A stretch of DNA of 64,000 bases from contig CAXXCY010000002.1 in the NCBI GenBank assembly GCA_963674895.2, positions 372,001 through 436,000 of the forward strand, read 5' to 3'. The position numbers and the translations under genes were made by a program. Positions 26,026 through 35,938 of the stretch are shown piece after piece (within the stretch, counting starts at the first letter, position 1; every line of letters starts with the position of its first letter). This stretch comes from CAXXOK01 sp963674895. Its GTDB lineage: Bacteria > Bacillota > Clostridia > Christensenellales > Aristaeellaceae. Below the pieces are notes generated by a model that had not been told where the DNA came from, ran no database searches, and worked only from the letters and a program-made list of their open reading frames with translations.

Positions 26026-26967
26026 ATGATGAACCGAACTCCGGGCAAGCCTGGCATAGCCCTGCGCCGGCCGCACGGCAGGCTGGAGCCTTACCTGCTC
26101 CTGCTGCCCGCGATGCTTTTGATCGGCATATTCAAAATCTATCCGATCCTGTATTCGCTGGTGGAGAGCTTCTTTAAGATCGGCAAGGGCAGCGTTACGT
26201 ATTTTGCCGGAATACGCAACTATGTTTCCCTGTTTTCGGAGCCTATATTTCTGAATTCCCTCGGCGTCACGCTGTGGTTCTGCGTGTTTACGACCGCCAT
26301 TCAGGTGGTGCTGGCCATCGCGCTTGCGCTGCTTTTGAACCGCAGAAGCCGCGCCGTACGCGCCGCGCGCACGATGATCTACCTGCCCGTATCCATCAGC
26401 ATCGTGATCGCGTGCACGGTGTGGAATATGTTTTTTTCCACCTCGACCGGGATTTTCAATACGGTGCTGGAAACCCTGGGGATGCCCGCACAGCCGTTTT
26501 TAACCGGCAAGAACCAGGCGCTGTACGTGATCGTGTTCATCTGCTGCTGGAAGGGCGTTCCGTACTGGATGATGTTCCTGCTCGCGGGACTGCAGAACAT
26601 CAGCGAAAACATCTACGAGGCGAGCCGCATCGACGGCGCGGGCTACTGGGTGACGCTGTTTCGGATTACACTGCCGATGCTCAAAAACGCGCTTGTGTTC
26701 GTGATCATTTCAGATACCCTAATCAACGTGTTCATGTTCGTGCCGGTTTACCTGCTCACAGGCGGCGGGCCCTCCATGTCCACCGACACGCTGATGTACG
26801 AGGCCTACCGTTCGGCGTTCAGCTACGGCAATTATCCGCGCGCATACGCGCTCGTTACGGTCATGCTGGTGATCGCCGTCGCCATCGCGGGGGTGCAGAT
26901 GTTCATCACCCGCGACGAGAAGGAACCCAAATCGCGGGCGCTGCCCAGACGGAGGGAGAGCGCATGA
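26026..26967 (+). CDS. Carbohydrate ABC transporter permease, MalF type
   Basis: A 313-residue inner-membrane permease with six main membrane segments. The cytoplasmic loop EASRIDGAGYWVTLFRITLP is the EAA motif that contacts the ATPase. ATG at 26026 has AAGGTGG eight bases before it. It is coupled to the next permease by a four-base overlap. No ATP-binding subunit is encoded in the operon, so a shared MsmX-like ATPase elsewhere must drive it (inference from the common arrangement in Bacillota). Confidence 0.93.
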   Translation: MMNRTPGKPGIALRRPHGRLEPYLLLLPAMLLIGIFKIYPILYSLVESFFKIGKGSVTYFAGIRNYVSLFSEPIFLNSLGVTLWFCVFTTAIQVVLAIALALLLNRRSRAVRAARTMIYLPVSISIVIACTVWNMFFSTSTGIFNTVLETLGMPAQPFLTGKNQALYVIVFICCWKGVPYWMMFLLAGLQNISENIYEASRIDGAGYWVTLFRITLPMLKNALVFVIISDTLINVFMFVPVYLLTGGGPSMSTDTLMYEAYRSAFSYGNYPRAYALVTVMLVIAVAIAGVQMFITRDEKEPKSRALPRRRESA

Positions 26968-27809
26968 GCAAGAAAAATCCGGCCCTGTCCGCCGTTTACT
27001 ATATGGTTTTGCTGCTCGTCGTCGTGCTGATGATGCTGCCCGTCGTGGTGTCCGTGGGCAATTCCTTCCGCACGCAGGACGCCGAGATCTTCACCTATAC
27101 CCAGGTGCTGTCGGTCTACACGTTTTTTCCGAAGTCCTTTACGCTGAACCAGTACGGCCGCCTGTTTGCCGACGCCGGTTTTGGCGTGCCGGTGGTCAAC
27201 TCCTTCGTGGTCGCGGTGCTCACGGTGGCGTTCGGATTTCTGGTTAACGGGCTGGCTGGCTTTACGTTCGCCAAGTACCGGTTCAAGGGAAAGCGCATCA
27301 TTTTCCTGGTGTTCTTATTTTCCTTCATGATCCCGTTTGAGGTCATCGCCATCCCGCTGTACAAGACGTGCGCCGCGTTTGGAATTTTGGAAAAGCGTGC
27401 GGCGCTGATCCTGCCGATGATCGGGAACGGGATGATCGTGTTCCTGTACATGCAATTTTTCAAGGACCTGCCGGATTCGCTGATCGAATCGGCGCGCATC
27501 GACGGCGCGGGAACCCTGCGCATCTATTTCCGGCTCATCGTGCCGCTGTCGCTGCCCGTGATTATCAGCGCCAGTTTGATGATGTTTATCCAGCAATGGG
27601 ACGCGTTTTTATGGCCGCTGGTTGCGGCGTCCACCAAATCCCTCAAGGTGATGCAGGTCGCCATCGCGGAGTTTTACGGCGAGAATTTTACGGATTGGAC
27701 CCTCATCTATTCAGCGACGTCCATCGCTATCCTGGTGCCCGCGCTGATTTTGATTCCGCTGCAGAAATACTTCATCCAAGGGGTCGCGGGCACGGGGCTG
27801 AAGGAATAG
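26964..27809 (+). CDS. Carbohydrate ABC transporter permease, MalG type
   Basis: A 281-residue permease, second half of the sugar-transport channel. ESARIDGAGTLRIYFRLIVP is its EAA loop, and the C-terminal KYFIQGVAGTGLKE is typical of the MalG branch. The frame is open far upstream of the true start; ATG at 26964 overlaps the stop of the first permease (ATGA) and has GGAGAG upstream. Last gene before the promoter of the sensor kinase. Confidence 0.93.
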   Translation: MSKKNPALSAVYYMVLLLVVVLMMLPVVVSVGNSFRTQDAEIFTYTQVLSVYTFFPKSFTLNQYGRLFADAGFGVPVVNSFVVAVLTVAFGFLVNGLAGFTFAKYRFKGKRIIFLVFLFSFMIPFEVIAIPLYKTCAAFGILEKRAALILPMIGNGMIVFLYMQFFKDLPDSLIESARIDGAGTLRIYFRLIVPLSLPVIISASLMMFIQQWDAFLWPLVAASTKSLKVMQVAIAEFYGENFTDWTLIYSATSIAILVPALILIPLQKYFIQGVAGTGLKE

Positions 27810-27837
27810 CGCGATCGCGCCGCGGGGCCTTGCCCGT

Positions 27838-27866
27838 TTGAATGTTGCGGCGCTTTTTGCTATGAT
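27838..27866 (+). promoter_or_regulatory. Promoter of the histidine kinase / response regulator pair
   Basis: TTGAAT at 27838-27843 and TATGAT at 27861-27866 with a 17-base spacer, about 50 bases before the kinase start. Confidence 0.6.
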
Positions 27867-27917
27867 GGTCGGGGGCCGGGCCCCGGATTATCCCGGCTGC
27901 GCTGGGAGGCAAAGAGA

Positions 27918-29696
27918 GTGTTCCAGAAGCTTCGCCTGCGGCTGTCCGCCATACCGTACCGGAGGCGGCTGCTGCTTTCCTATATCGGCCTGACGTGCCT
28001 TACGCTCGCGCTTGCGTTCGGCACGCTGACGGCGCTGCTGAGCAATATCCTGATGCAGAGCGAAAGCAGGCACCTGAGCCAGCTTGTCTCGGTCGTCAAT
28101 GCCGATCTCACCAGCCGGATCACGGATATCAACTCGCGCGGCTTTGATATCGTCATCGATACCGCCATTCGCGACAGCCTGAACCAGGTGGACGATATCG
28201 ACGTGGCGCGCGCCCGCACCAAGGTGGAATCGATTCTGAAGCTCAAGCTGATCAGCAGCAACTACCTGCGCAGCATTATGATCCTGGATACCTCGCTTCA
28301 CCAGTTTTCCACCGGCGTGGCTCTTCTCCTGCCGCAGGATTTCGATCTCCAGGACTCGCAGGTGTACCGGGACGCGATTGCGAAAAACGGCAGCCTGGTG
28401 TGGCTGAGCGGGAACGATCTGTACGATCTGTACACGCCGGACAACATGTACAAGCCCGATACGAACATCCACGCGGCGGCCGTGATCATGGACTATTCCC
28501 ACCGCACGCAGATGGGCCTGATGATCCTGTCGCTCAACCGCAACTATTTTCTGGATATCTCCTATCCGGCGGAACTGTTGAGCGGCAGCAGCCTGTCGCT
28601 GGTATCGCCCGATAAAAAGGCCGTCTACGGCATCGCCGGAAACACCGCCGGTATGACCGCCGACGACCTCGGGCGGCTTGATTTTAGCGGCGACGAACAA
28701 TGGATCAGCTCAAACCGGCTGCTGGTGTGCCAGTACAACGACGCGATGGGCTGGTATCTCGTCAGCACGACGCGGACCACGGTATTGGGCCAGGGCATGG
28801 CGGATATCGCGGTGGCGCTTTTCCTCGTGTTCGCCGCCTTTATGGCGCTGGCCGTCGTCTTTTCTCAAAGGCTGGCCAAGCAGGGCTCGCGGGGCATCGT
28901 GGAGCTGATCGCCGCGATGGAAAAGGTGGACCGGGACGATTTGGACGTGAACGTCCCCGTCATCCGCCGCGACGAGCTGGGCCGGATCACGGACGCCTTC
29001 AACCGCATGGTGCGCCGCCTGCGGGATTTGATTCACCGGGAATACCAGGAAAAGCTGCTGATGCAGGAGGCGCGGTTCCGGACCCTGCAATCGCAGATAC
29101 GCCCGCATTTTCTGATGAACACGTTTGATATGCTGCACTGGAAGCTGCTGGAGCGCGGGCAGGACGAGCTGGCGGAGACCGTAGTCTCCCTGAGCCATCT
29201 GATGCAGTACTCGACGGCCAGCGGGGAATGGGTGGTCACACTGGAACAGGAGCTGCAAAACGTGCGGGAATACCTGATGGTGCACAACAATATCCGCGGG
29301 GGCGATATCCGGCTGGAAACCGGCGCCGCGTGCCCCGGCGAGGTTACCCTCCCGCGCCAGACCCTGCAGCCGCTGGTGGAAAACGCGGTACTGCACGGCT
29401 TTGCGGGCCGCGACCACGGCAACGTGCTGACCATACGCGGCGCGTGGACACAAGCCGGGTACGAGATTGCCGTGCGCGATAACGGCGCGGGAATCCCCGC
29501 GGAGGAGCTGGAACGGCTCAACGAGCTGCTGAAACAAACGGACCAGACCGCGGACCGGCACATCGGGCTTTTGAATGTCGCCTCGCGGCTTACCTACATG
29601 CACAAGGGCGCGGCGGTTTCGCTGGAAAGCGAGTACGGCTCGTATACGGTCGTGAAGCTGCGCATACCCAGCCTGCGAAAAGCGGAATGCCTATGA
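27918..29696 (+). CDS. YesM-type sensor histidine kinase
   Basis: A 592-residue membrane sensor. One membrane helix near residues 15-40, an extracytoplasmic sensor of about 250 residues (dCache-like layout), a second helix near 295-320, a HAMP linker, a His_kinase domain with RPHFLMNTFDMLHWKLL (His397 the likely phosphorylation site) and an ATP-binding domain (DNGAGIPAEELERL). GTG at 27918 has GGGAGG upstream. It overlaps the response regulator by four bases. YesM-like kinases usually sense the sugar imported by the adjacent ABC system and switch it on. Confidence 0.92.
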   Translation: MFQKLRLRLSAIPYRRRLLLSYIGLTCLTLALAFGTLTALLSNILMQSESRHLSQLVSVVNADLTSRITDINSRGFDIVIDTAIRDSLNQVDDIDVARARTKVESILKLKLISSNYLRSIMILDTSLHQFSTGVALLLPQDFDLQDSQVYRDAIAKNGSLVWLSGNDLYDLYTPDNMYKPDTNIHAAAVIMDYSHRTQMGLMILSLNRNYFLDISYPAELLSGSSLSLVSPDKKAVYGIAGNTAGMTADDLGRLDFSGDEQWISSNRLLVCQYNDAMGWYLVSTTRTTVLGQGMADIAVALFLVFAAFMALAVVFSQRLAKQGSRGIVELIAAMEKVDRDDLDVNVPVIRRDELGRITDAFNRMVRRLRDLIHREYQEKLLMQEARFRTLQSQIRPHFLMNTFDMLHWKLLERGQDELAETVVSLSHLMQYSTASGEWVVTLEQELQNVREYLMVHNNIRGGDIRLETGAACPGEVTLPRQTLQPLVENAVLHGFAGRDHGNVLTIRGAWTQAGYEIAVRDNGAGIPAEELERLNELLKQTDQTADRHIGLLNVASRLTYMHKGAAVSLESEYGSYTVVKLRIPSLRKAECL

Positions 29697-30907
29697 ATAT
29701 CGTAATCATCGACGACGAACCGGTGATCTTAAGCGGCATCGCGGGCATGATCCCGCAGATGGACCCGGACTGGCATATTTTCGACCGGTTCAGCGACGCG
29801 GAAGAAGCCCTGAACAACTGCGACTGGGACGAGGTGCAGGTGGTCCTGGCGGATATCAGCATGCCCGGGATGGACGGGCTGACGCTGGTCGCCGAGCTGC
29901 GTGAAAACGGGTTTGACACGCTGGTCATCTTCATCACCGCGCACGCGAATTTTTCCTACGCGCAGCGCGGGGCGCACCTGCAGATGTTTGATTACCTGCT
30001 CAAGCCCGTTTCCAAGGCCGATCTGGAAAACGTACTGCGCCGCGCCCAGCAGCAATACGAAAAGGTGAAAGCCGGTACCGAAACCGCCGAGTATATCGAA
30101 CAGAACCTGCATACCCTGCGCAAGCACTATCTGGGCGACCTCATGTTCGAAGAGCGGCTGATACAGCCGCAGGAGATGGAGCGCCGCCTGCGGGAGTACC
30201 GCCTGGCGGAATTCCGGTACCAGGTGGCGCTTTTCAAAACGCAGCTTTCCCGCGCCGCCGTCAAGCAGGCGCTTACGGAGGCGCTTTCCTCCTGCCAATG
30301 GATGCTGTACGGGCAGGAATTCTGCTTTGAAATTCTGCTTTTGCTCGAGCCGGGCGGCGATCCCGGGCGGCTGGAGGCAGCCCTGAAGCAAATGAACGGC
30401 CAATATGCCGTAAGCCCGCCGCGGCTTTCGATCGGCGATCTGGCCGCCGCGTTCAGGCGGCTGCTGCCGGAAGCCCAGTCCGCCGTCATCCCGGAGGACG
30501 ACAGGCTGGAAAACGCGCTCAGGGGCAGGGAGCTGTCCGCCTCCGTGCAGATGGCCAAGGAGTATATCGACCGGCACTATCCCGAGCACCTGTCGCTTAA
30601 AAAGCTGGCGGACGCCGTATACCTGCACCCGACCTACCTTTCCAACGTGTTCAAAAAGCAGACCGGCTTTGCCGTGGTGGACTACATCAACGAGGTGCGC
30701 ATCGCGCAGGCCAAAAAGCTGCTGCCGGACCCGAGGAACCGTATCTACTGGATTTTGGAGCAGGTCGGGTTTTCCAACCAGCGGTACTTCTCCCACGTGT
30801 TCAAAACCCTGACCGGAAGGACGCCCATGCAGTACCGCGAAAACGCGCTGCTGTGCAAAATCCCGGAAGTGCCGGCGGATACGGCAGGGGAAGCGAAAAC
30901 ACCTTGA
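29693..30907 (+). CDS. YesN-type response regulator with AraC DNA-binding domain
   Basis: A 404-residue regulator: receiver domain at 1-120 with Asp7/Asp8, phosphorylated Asp54 (LADISMPGMDG), Thr82 and Lys104 (YLLKP); a middle linker of about 170 residues; and a C-terminal AraC double helix-turn-helix (LSLKKLADAVYLHPTYLSNV then EQVGFSNQRYFSHVFKTLTG). ATG at 29693 overlaps the kinase stop. It should activate the sugar ABC operon in front of it. A terminator follows directly. Confidence 0.93.
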   Translation: MNIVIIDDEPVILSGIAGMIPQMDPDWHIFDRFSDAEEALNNCDWDEVQVVLADISMPGMDGLTLVAELRENGFDTLVIFITAHANFSYAQRGAHLQMFDYLLKPVSKADLENVLRRAQQQYEKVKAGTETAEYIEQNLHTLRKHYLGDLMFEERLIQPQEMERRLREYRLAEFRYQVALFKTQLSRAAVKQALTEALSSCQWMLYGQEFCFEILLLLEPGGDPGRLEAALKQMNGQYAVSPPRLSIGDLAAAFRRLLPEAQSAVIPEDDRLENALRGRELSASVQMAKEYIDRHYPEHLSLKKLADAVYLHPTYLSNVFKKQTGFAVVDYINEVRIAQAKKLLPDPRNRIYWILEQVGFSNQRYFSHVFKTLTGRTPMQYRENALLCKIPEVPADTAGEAKTP

Positions 30908-30919
30908 TAGAACAAAGCA

Positions 30920-30945
30920 AACAGGCCGGCATTCGCCGGCCTGTT
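30920..30945 (+). terminator. Rho-independent terminator after the response regulator
   Basis: AACAGGCCGGC pairs perfectly with GCCGGCCTGTT around ATTC, followed by GTTTC. It lies between converging transcripts and could also stop the minus-strand arabinofuranosidase operon. Confidence 0.8.
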
Positions 30946-31000
30946 GTTTCATCAAAAAGATTGCTCTGCTTGCGTACCCCGCGAACGGACTTCCGTCCTT

Positions 31001-32509
31001 TTACTTCTGAAGCCGGATTACGTTCCAGCTCAGGGCCGGAAGCGCGATCGAAAGCCTGCCGCCGTCCATCGCGCCGAAATCCCCGGTCTGGGGCACGACG
31101 GTATTCGGCGCGGCTTCCGTATTGACGGCCTTGACGTCGTCATGGTGCAGCACGCTGTGCTCCAGCACGCGCAGGGGGCCGAAGGCGCGCAGGTCCGCGT
31201 CCAGCAGGATATCCTCGTCCATGCTGCGGTTGAGAGCGAAGACCGTCAGGCCGCCGTCTTCCTGCAGCGCCGCGGCGGCGTCCACAAACGGCACCGCGTC
31301 GAATTGCTTGCACGCATAGGCCGGGCTCTGGACAACCGGGCGGAGCGAGACGCCGCGCCCAAGCGCCGAGGTCTGCATCAGCGGGTAGAAGATCGTCTGC
31401 GCCCATACGCCGCCGCCGTTTCGCGTCATGATGGGGGCGATCACGTTCACCAGCTGCGCCATACAGGCGATCTTCACGCGGTCCGCGTTTCGCATCAGGG
31501 TGATCAGCATGGCGCCCACAAGCAGCGCGTCCTCAAAGGTATACACATCCTCCAGAAGCGGCAGCGCGCGCGCCCAGCGGTCGCTTTTCTTTAACTGTTC
31601 ATCCTGTTCGTTGGAGTGGTACCATACGTTCCACTCGTCAAACGACAGGTGGATTTTTTTATTGCTTCTCTTTTTCGCGCCCACGGCGTCGCAGATGGAT
31701 ACGACCTCTTTGATGAACGCGTCCATATCCAGGCTGCAGGCCAGGAAATTCTGCGTATCGTTGTCCCGGTTGCCGTAGTAGCGGTGGAGGCTCAGGTAAT
31801 CCACGTTATCGTAACACTCGTCGAGCACGCCGTATTCCCAGGCCGCGTAGGTCGGCATTTCCCGCGAGGAGGAACCGCAGGCGACCACTTCGATGCTTCC
31901 GTCCACCCACTTCATCATCTTGGCGGCTTCATTGGCGGCGCGGCCGTATTCATAGGCGGTCTTCCGGCCCATTTGCCACGGGCCGTCCATCTCGTTGCCC
32001 AGGCACCAAAGCTTGATATTAAACGGGTCCTTCGCCCCGTTTTGCACGCGCATGTCGCTGTATTTGCTGCCGGACGGATGGTTTGCGTATTCCACGATAT
32101 TGCGGGCGGCGTCCGCGCCGCGCGTGCCGAGGTTGACGGCGTACATTACGTCCGCCCGTATCTCTTTGGCCCAGTCCACAAACTCATGCAGGCCCACCTC
32201 GTTGGTCTCGGTGGTAAACCACGCCAAATCAAGCCGGTGCGGCCGCCGCTCCCGCGGGCCGACGCTGTCCTCCCAGTCGAAACCGGACACAAAATTCCCG
32301 CCGGGGTAGCGGACCACGGGGACGTTGAGCCTGCGCACCATTTCCATCACGTCGCGCCGGAACCCGTGCCGGTCGGCTGTGGGATGCCCGGGCTCATAAA
32401 TGCCGCCGTACACCGCGCGCCCGAGGTGCTCGATAAAATTCCCGTATATCCGTTTGTCGATTTCACCGATGTCGAATTCCCTGTCCAGTATCAATCTTGC
32501 TGTTTTCAT
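31001..32509 (-). CDS. abfA: Alpha-L-arabinofuranosidase, GH51
   Basis: A 502-residue cytoplasmic GH51 enzyme that removes terminal arabinofuranose from arabino-oligosaccharides. The acid/base Glu173 lies in LWCLGNEMDGPWQMG and the nucleophile Glu292 in HLSFDEWNVWY; the N-terminal GNFIEHLGRAVYGGIYEP is the classic opening. ATG at 32509 follows AAGGAG; the open frame to 32560 is not needed. It is the last gene of an operon with an ABC transporter, which strongly suggests the transporter takes up arabino-oligosaccharides. Confidence 0.95.
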   Translation of the reverse strand: MKTARLILDREFDIGEIDKRIYGNFIEHLGRAVYGGIYEPGHPTADRHGFRRDVMEMVRRLNVPVVRYPGGNFVSGFDWEDSVGPRERRPHRLDLAWFTTETNEVGLHEFVDWAKEIRADVMYAVNLGTRGADAARNIVEYANHPSGSKYSDMRVQNGAKDPFNIKLWCLGNEMDGPWQMGRKTAYEYGRAANEAAKMMKWVDGSIEVVACGSSSREMPTYAAWEYGVLDECYDNVDYLSLHRYYGNRDNDTQNFLACSLDMDAFIKEVVSICDAVGAKKRSNKKIHLSFDEWNVWYHSNEQDEQLKKSDRWARALPLLEDVYTFEDALLVGAMLITLMRNADRVKIACMAQLVNVIAPIMTRNGGGVWAQTIFYPLMQTSALGRGVSLRPVVQSPAYACKQFDAVPFVDAAAALQEDGGLTVFALNRSMDEDILLDADLRAFGPLRVLEHSVLHHDDVKAVNTEAAPNTVVPQTGDFGAMDGGRLSIALPALSWNVIRLQK

Positions 32510-32611
32510 GAACGTCTCCTTCAGTCCTGCAGAATAAAATATCGGTCGGTATGGCGTCAATCCGTATACGGGGGGAATATGCGCATGCAGCGCGGCCGGG
32601 GGAGTGGCGGA

Positions 32612-33457
32612 TCAGCCTTTCACGCTGCCGGCGGTCATGCCGGCAATAAAGGATTTCTGGTTGAGCGCGAAGATAATCAAAATCGGGACCACGCTCATCA
32701 CGGCGCCGGAGAGCAACAGGTCGTAGTTGTTGCCGTACGGCGTCAGCAGCGACTGCAGGCCGATGGGCAAGGTCTGCATATCCGTCGTGCGCAGGACGAT
32801 CATCGGCCAAACCATGCTGTTCCAGCTCCCCATCGACAGCAGGATCGTCATCGCGCCGAAGGCCGGGAGCATCAGGGGCATCATGAGCTTGAAGTAGATT
32901 CCGTACTCGGTGCAGCCGTCGATGCGGCCCGATTCCATGATCTCCACAGGAAGCCCAAGCGTATACTGCCGGAAAAAGAACACACCCGTCGCGGGTACGA
33001 TAAACGGCAGCACGACGCCCAAATAGCTGTTGATCAGGTCCAGGGCGTCCATCTGCTTGTACAGCGGAAGAATCAGGATTTCCACCGGCACCATCATGAC
33101 CATCAGCACCAGGAGGATAATGGCGTTTCGGCCCTTGAAGCGGTACTTGGCCAGGCCGTACCCGACGGTTGACGAGAGGAAAAGGCCGCTTACGACCTGG
33201 ATCAGAAGAATCAGCGCGCTGTTGAGATACCACCGCAGGTACATGCCGTCGCGGTCCGTAAGCAGCAGGCCGTAGTTGACCAGGCTGTAGTTCTGTACGT
33301 CGAATTTGAACTGCAGGCCGTTTCTAACCATCTCCTGGCCCGGCTTGAAGGAGGAAATCAGCAGGAAGAAAAACGGCGCCAGCGCCCAGAGGGCGAAGAT
33401 GAGGATCAGAAGCGTCGTAAACACCGATAGAATGCGCTTTTTCTTTTTTTCACTCAA
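32612..33457 (-). CDS. Carbohydrate ABC transporter permease, MalG type
   Basis: A 281-residue permease with six membrane segments. MESGRIDGCTEYGIYFKLMM is the EAA loop and NQKSFIAGMTAGSVKG the typical C-terminus. It overlaps the preceding permease by four bases and lies 102 bases before the arabinofuranosidase gene. Part of the presumed arabino-oligosaccharide importer; the ATPase is not encoded here. Confidence 0.93.
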   Translation of the reverse strand: MSEKKKKRILSVFTTLLILIFALWALAPFFFLLISSFKPGQEMVRNGLQFKFDVQNYSLVNYGLLLTDRDGMYLRWYLNSALILLIQVVSGLFLSSTVGYGLAKYRFKGRNAIILLVLMVMMVPVEILILPLYKQMDALDLINSYLGVVLPFIVPATGVFFFRQYTLGLPVEIMESGRIDGCTEYGIYFKLMMPLMLPAFGAMTILLSMGSWNSMVWPMIVLRTTDMQTLPIGLQSLLTPYGNNYDLLLSGAVMSVVPILIIFALNQKSFIAGMTAGSVKG

Positions 33458-34386
33458 CCGTTGTCCCTCCTTTTCAGCGAACCCGTGAAGGACAACTGGA
33501 TGATATTGATAATCAGCACGCTCAGCAGCAGCACGATGCCCGCGGCCGAGGCCAGGCCGAAGTTGTTGCGGTTGAACCCCTGGGAGTAGATATAACCGAC
33601 GATCGTCGCGCCGATATCGCCCGGCGTCCGCGCGCTGTTAAACAGCGTATAGCTTTCCGCGAACATCGAAAATCCGCCGTAGACCGATATCGTCAGCACA
33701 TAAATGATCATGGGCTTGACGGAGGGGACGGTGATATGGAGAAACTGCTGGACCGCGTTCGCCCCGTCGATGCGGGCCGATTCGTACTGCTCCGCGGGGA
33801 CGCTCTGCAGCGCGGAAAGGTAGTAGATGATGTTGACGCCCATCCATTTCCAGCAGCAGAAAATGACGAACACCAGCATGGTGGTGCCGCGCTGCTCCAG
33901 CCATGATTCCGCGGGCAGGTGCAGGGCGCCCAGCGCCGCGTTGAACAGCGCGTTGGGGTTGGAGGAAAAGGCGTACCGGAAAAACAGGCCCGCCATCACG
34001 ACGCTGGTCAGCGCGGGTACGAACATGGCGCTCTTCATGGCGTTGGACTGCTTTACGCATCCGGAGTTCAGCATGCTCGCGAACACCAGCGGGACCGGAA
34101 TCAGGATCAGGCAGGTGAGCAGGGTGTACTGCGCGGAGATCGTGCAGGCGGTGAGAAAATAGTCGTTGTTGAGCAGCGCATAGTTGGCAAACCCCGCGTA
34201 CTGCGCGGGCGCAAATCCCTTCTGCTGCAGGAGGCTTGCGTACATCGTGTCGACAATGGGCTTGACGAAGAGAAACAGGAAGAACAGGATGAACGGCGCC
34301 ACAAAAATATAGGGAACGGTTTTTTTGGAATTGACGAGCCGGTACGCCCAGGAGCGCGGCCGGCTGTCCTTCAACTGATTGACCAT
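33454..34386 (-). CDS. Carbohydrate ABC transporter permease, MalF type
   Basis: A 310-residue permease with six membrane segments and the EAA loop YESARIDGANAVQQFLHITV. ATG at 34386 was preferred to the upstream ATG at 34401 because GAGAGGGAAG lies just before it. It sits between the binding-protein gene, from which a GC hairpin separates it, and the second permease, which it overlaps. Confidence 0.92.
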   Translation of the reverse strand: MVNQLKDSRPRSWAYRLVNSKKTVPYIFVAPFILFFLFLFVKPIVDTMYASLLQQKGFAPAQYAGFANYALLNNDYFLTACTISAQYTLLTCLILIPVPLVFASMLNSGCVKQSNAMKSAMFVPALTSVVMAGLFFRYAFSSNPNALFNAALGALHLPAESWLEQRGTTMLVFVIFCCWKWMGVNIIYYLSALQSVPAEQYESARIDGANAVQQFLHITVPSVKPMIIYVLTISVYGGFSMFAESYTLFNSARTPGDIGATIVGYIYSQGFNRNNFGLASAAGIVLLLSVLIINIIQLSFTGSLKRRDNG

Positions 34387-34415
34387 GCGCTTCCCTCTCA
34401 TAGCAAAATAAAGGT

Positions 34416-34441
34416 CTCCCCGGGGGACGAGCCCCGGGGAG
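34416..34441 (-). terminator. Intercistronic hairpin after the substrate-binding protein gene
   Basis: CTCCCCGGGG pairs perfectly with CCCCGGGGAG around six bases, between the binding protein and the first permease. No T run follows on the minus strand in a way that would end transcription fully. Confidence 0.6.
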
Positions 34442-34455
34442 CGTGTTATCCGTGA

Positions 34456-35754
34456 CTAATCCTGGAGCGAACGCAGCTGGTCCGCGGCATCCTTGAGGGA
34501 CTGCGCGGGCGTTTTGCTCTGCTCTGAAAGCACTTCAAACATAACAGTTTTCTGCACCAAAGTCAACGCTTCGGGGTAGAGGGGGTTGGAAGTGGACAGC
34601 GAGGTGATGGACGCCGCCGTATCGTTCATGACCTGATAGACGTCGTCTCCGAAATAGTCGGTGAAGCGGTTGGGGGCCGTCATTTCCGGATCGTCGTAAA
34701 TATCCTTGCGGATCGGATCGAAGCCCAGCTCCGTCCAGGTGCGGATGGCGCCTTCCCTGGAGACTTTCGCGAAGTAGAGGAAATCCTTCACGAGGTCCAC
34801 GTTCTGGCACTGGTTGGTGATGGACGTGCCGGTGCCGCCCAGGCCGCAGGAGTTCGCGCCGCCCTCTGTCCAAACGGGCATCGTGGTCACGGCCATCTTG
34901 CCGTCGAGGTCGGGCATATAGTCGGTGAAGCGGTTGAGGTACCACAGCGGCATGGCGATAGCGGCCACGTTGCCCGCGTTCATGTAGGCGTACCACTCCT
35001 CGCTGTGGCAGAACCCGCCGGGCATCGCCACGAAGATCCCTTCGTTGATGCCGTCCAGCAGCCACTGCAGCGTGTCGATGTTGATCTGGTTGTCAAGGAT
35101 CACCTCGCCGGTCTCCTTGTTGAAGAAATCGCTGCCCTGCTCGGTGATCAGGGGGTAGTAGGTCCAGTGCTCGGTCGTTTCGCAGGCCATGATGTACTTG
35201 CCGGTCTTCTCCTTGATTACCCGGCCGGCGGCTTTGAAATCGTCCCACGTTTTGACGGTGGCGATATCCACGCCGGCGGCGGCGAAGATTTCCTTGTTGT
35301 ACATGAGCGCCGCGGCGCCTACGTGGTAGTCTACGCCGTAGTAGTTGCCGTAGTTTGCGTAGTTGTCAAAGCGGCCCATGATCAGGTTTGCCTCATCCGG
35401 CTCGACGATGGAATTGAGCGGGACCAGCGGAATGTACTGCTCCTCGCCGGTGATGAAGTTGGCGTACATGGAGATTTCGATATCCGCCAGGTCGGGAGCG
35501 CCTGTGCCGGTCTGCAGGGAAATCAGCAGATTGTTGTGCAGATCGTCGTAGCCGAGCGTTTCGGCCTGCAGATCAATCTGACGGTCGGGATAGGCTGCGT
35601 TCCAGCGTTCTTCAGCCCTCTCCATGAACGCTTGATGGGCGGCCTGGAACGTCCAGAACGAGATGGGCGTGGCATCCGCGGCGGCCGCCGAAACAGACAA
35701 GCCTGTAAGAACCAACAGGCAAACCAGGAATACGGACAGGGTACGTTTCATCAT
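34456..35754 (-). CDS. ABC transporter substrate-binding protein, probably for arabino-oligosaccharides
   Basis: A 432-residue family-1 binding protein with a signal peptide (LVCLLVLTGLSVSAAAADA) that has an AxA site and no lipobox in the right place. Mature features include DLADIEISMYANFITGEEQ, ALMYNKEIFAAAGVD and the family C-terminal part. AGGGAGG precedes two ATGs at 35754 and 35751; either may start. First gene of the operon with two permeases and GH51, controlled by a promoter with a LacI-type operator just after it. The ligand is inferred from the GH51 gene. Confidence 0.9.
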   Translation of the reverse strand: MMKRTLSVFLVCLLVLTGLSVSAAAADATPISFWTFQAAHQAFMERAEERWNAAYPDRQIDLQAETLGYDDLHNNLLISLQTGTGAPDLADIEISMYANFITGEEQYIPLVPLNSIVEPDEANLIMGRFDNYANYGNYYGVDYHVGAAALMYNKEIFAAAGVDIATVKTWDDFKAAGRVIKEKTGKYIMACETTEHWTYYPLITEQGSDFFNKETGEVILDNQINIDTLQWLLDGINEGIFVAMPGGFCHSEEWYAYMNAGNVAAIAMPLWYLNRFTDYMPDLDGKMAVTTMPVWTEGGANSCGLGGTGTSITNQCQNVDLVKDFLYFAKVSREGAIRTWTELGFDPIRKDIYDDPEMTAPNRFTDYFGDDVYQVMNDTAASITSLSTSNPLYPEALTLVQKTVMFEVLSEQSKTPAQSLKDAADQLRSLQD

Positions 35755-35863
35755 TCGATCCTCCCTTTTTTTTGGAAGCGCATGTGCGCTTCAAGATGGT
35801 CCGGGTTCTTTTTACGCGGCGATACGGAGTTGCTAGCGGCTCCGTAAAGCCGCATTTCCATTG

Positions 35864-35881
35864 AACATTAACGTTAATGTT
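35864..35881. promoter_or_regulatory. LacI-type operator O1
   Basis: AACATTAACGTTAATGTT is a perfect 18-base palindrome with the central CG typical of LacI-family sites. It lies in the leader of the arabinofuranosidase operon. Confidence 0.8.
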
Positions 35882-35938
35882 TCGCAGCTAACCAACAATC
35901 GAGAAGATCTTCACCTCCCGGATACCCCGCGATCGTAC

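Noticed and set aside
31616..33172. 518-codon plus-strand open frame opposite the GH51 and permease genes
   Set aside because: Antisense to genes with intact catalytic motifs; composition is that of a shadow frame.
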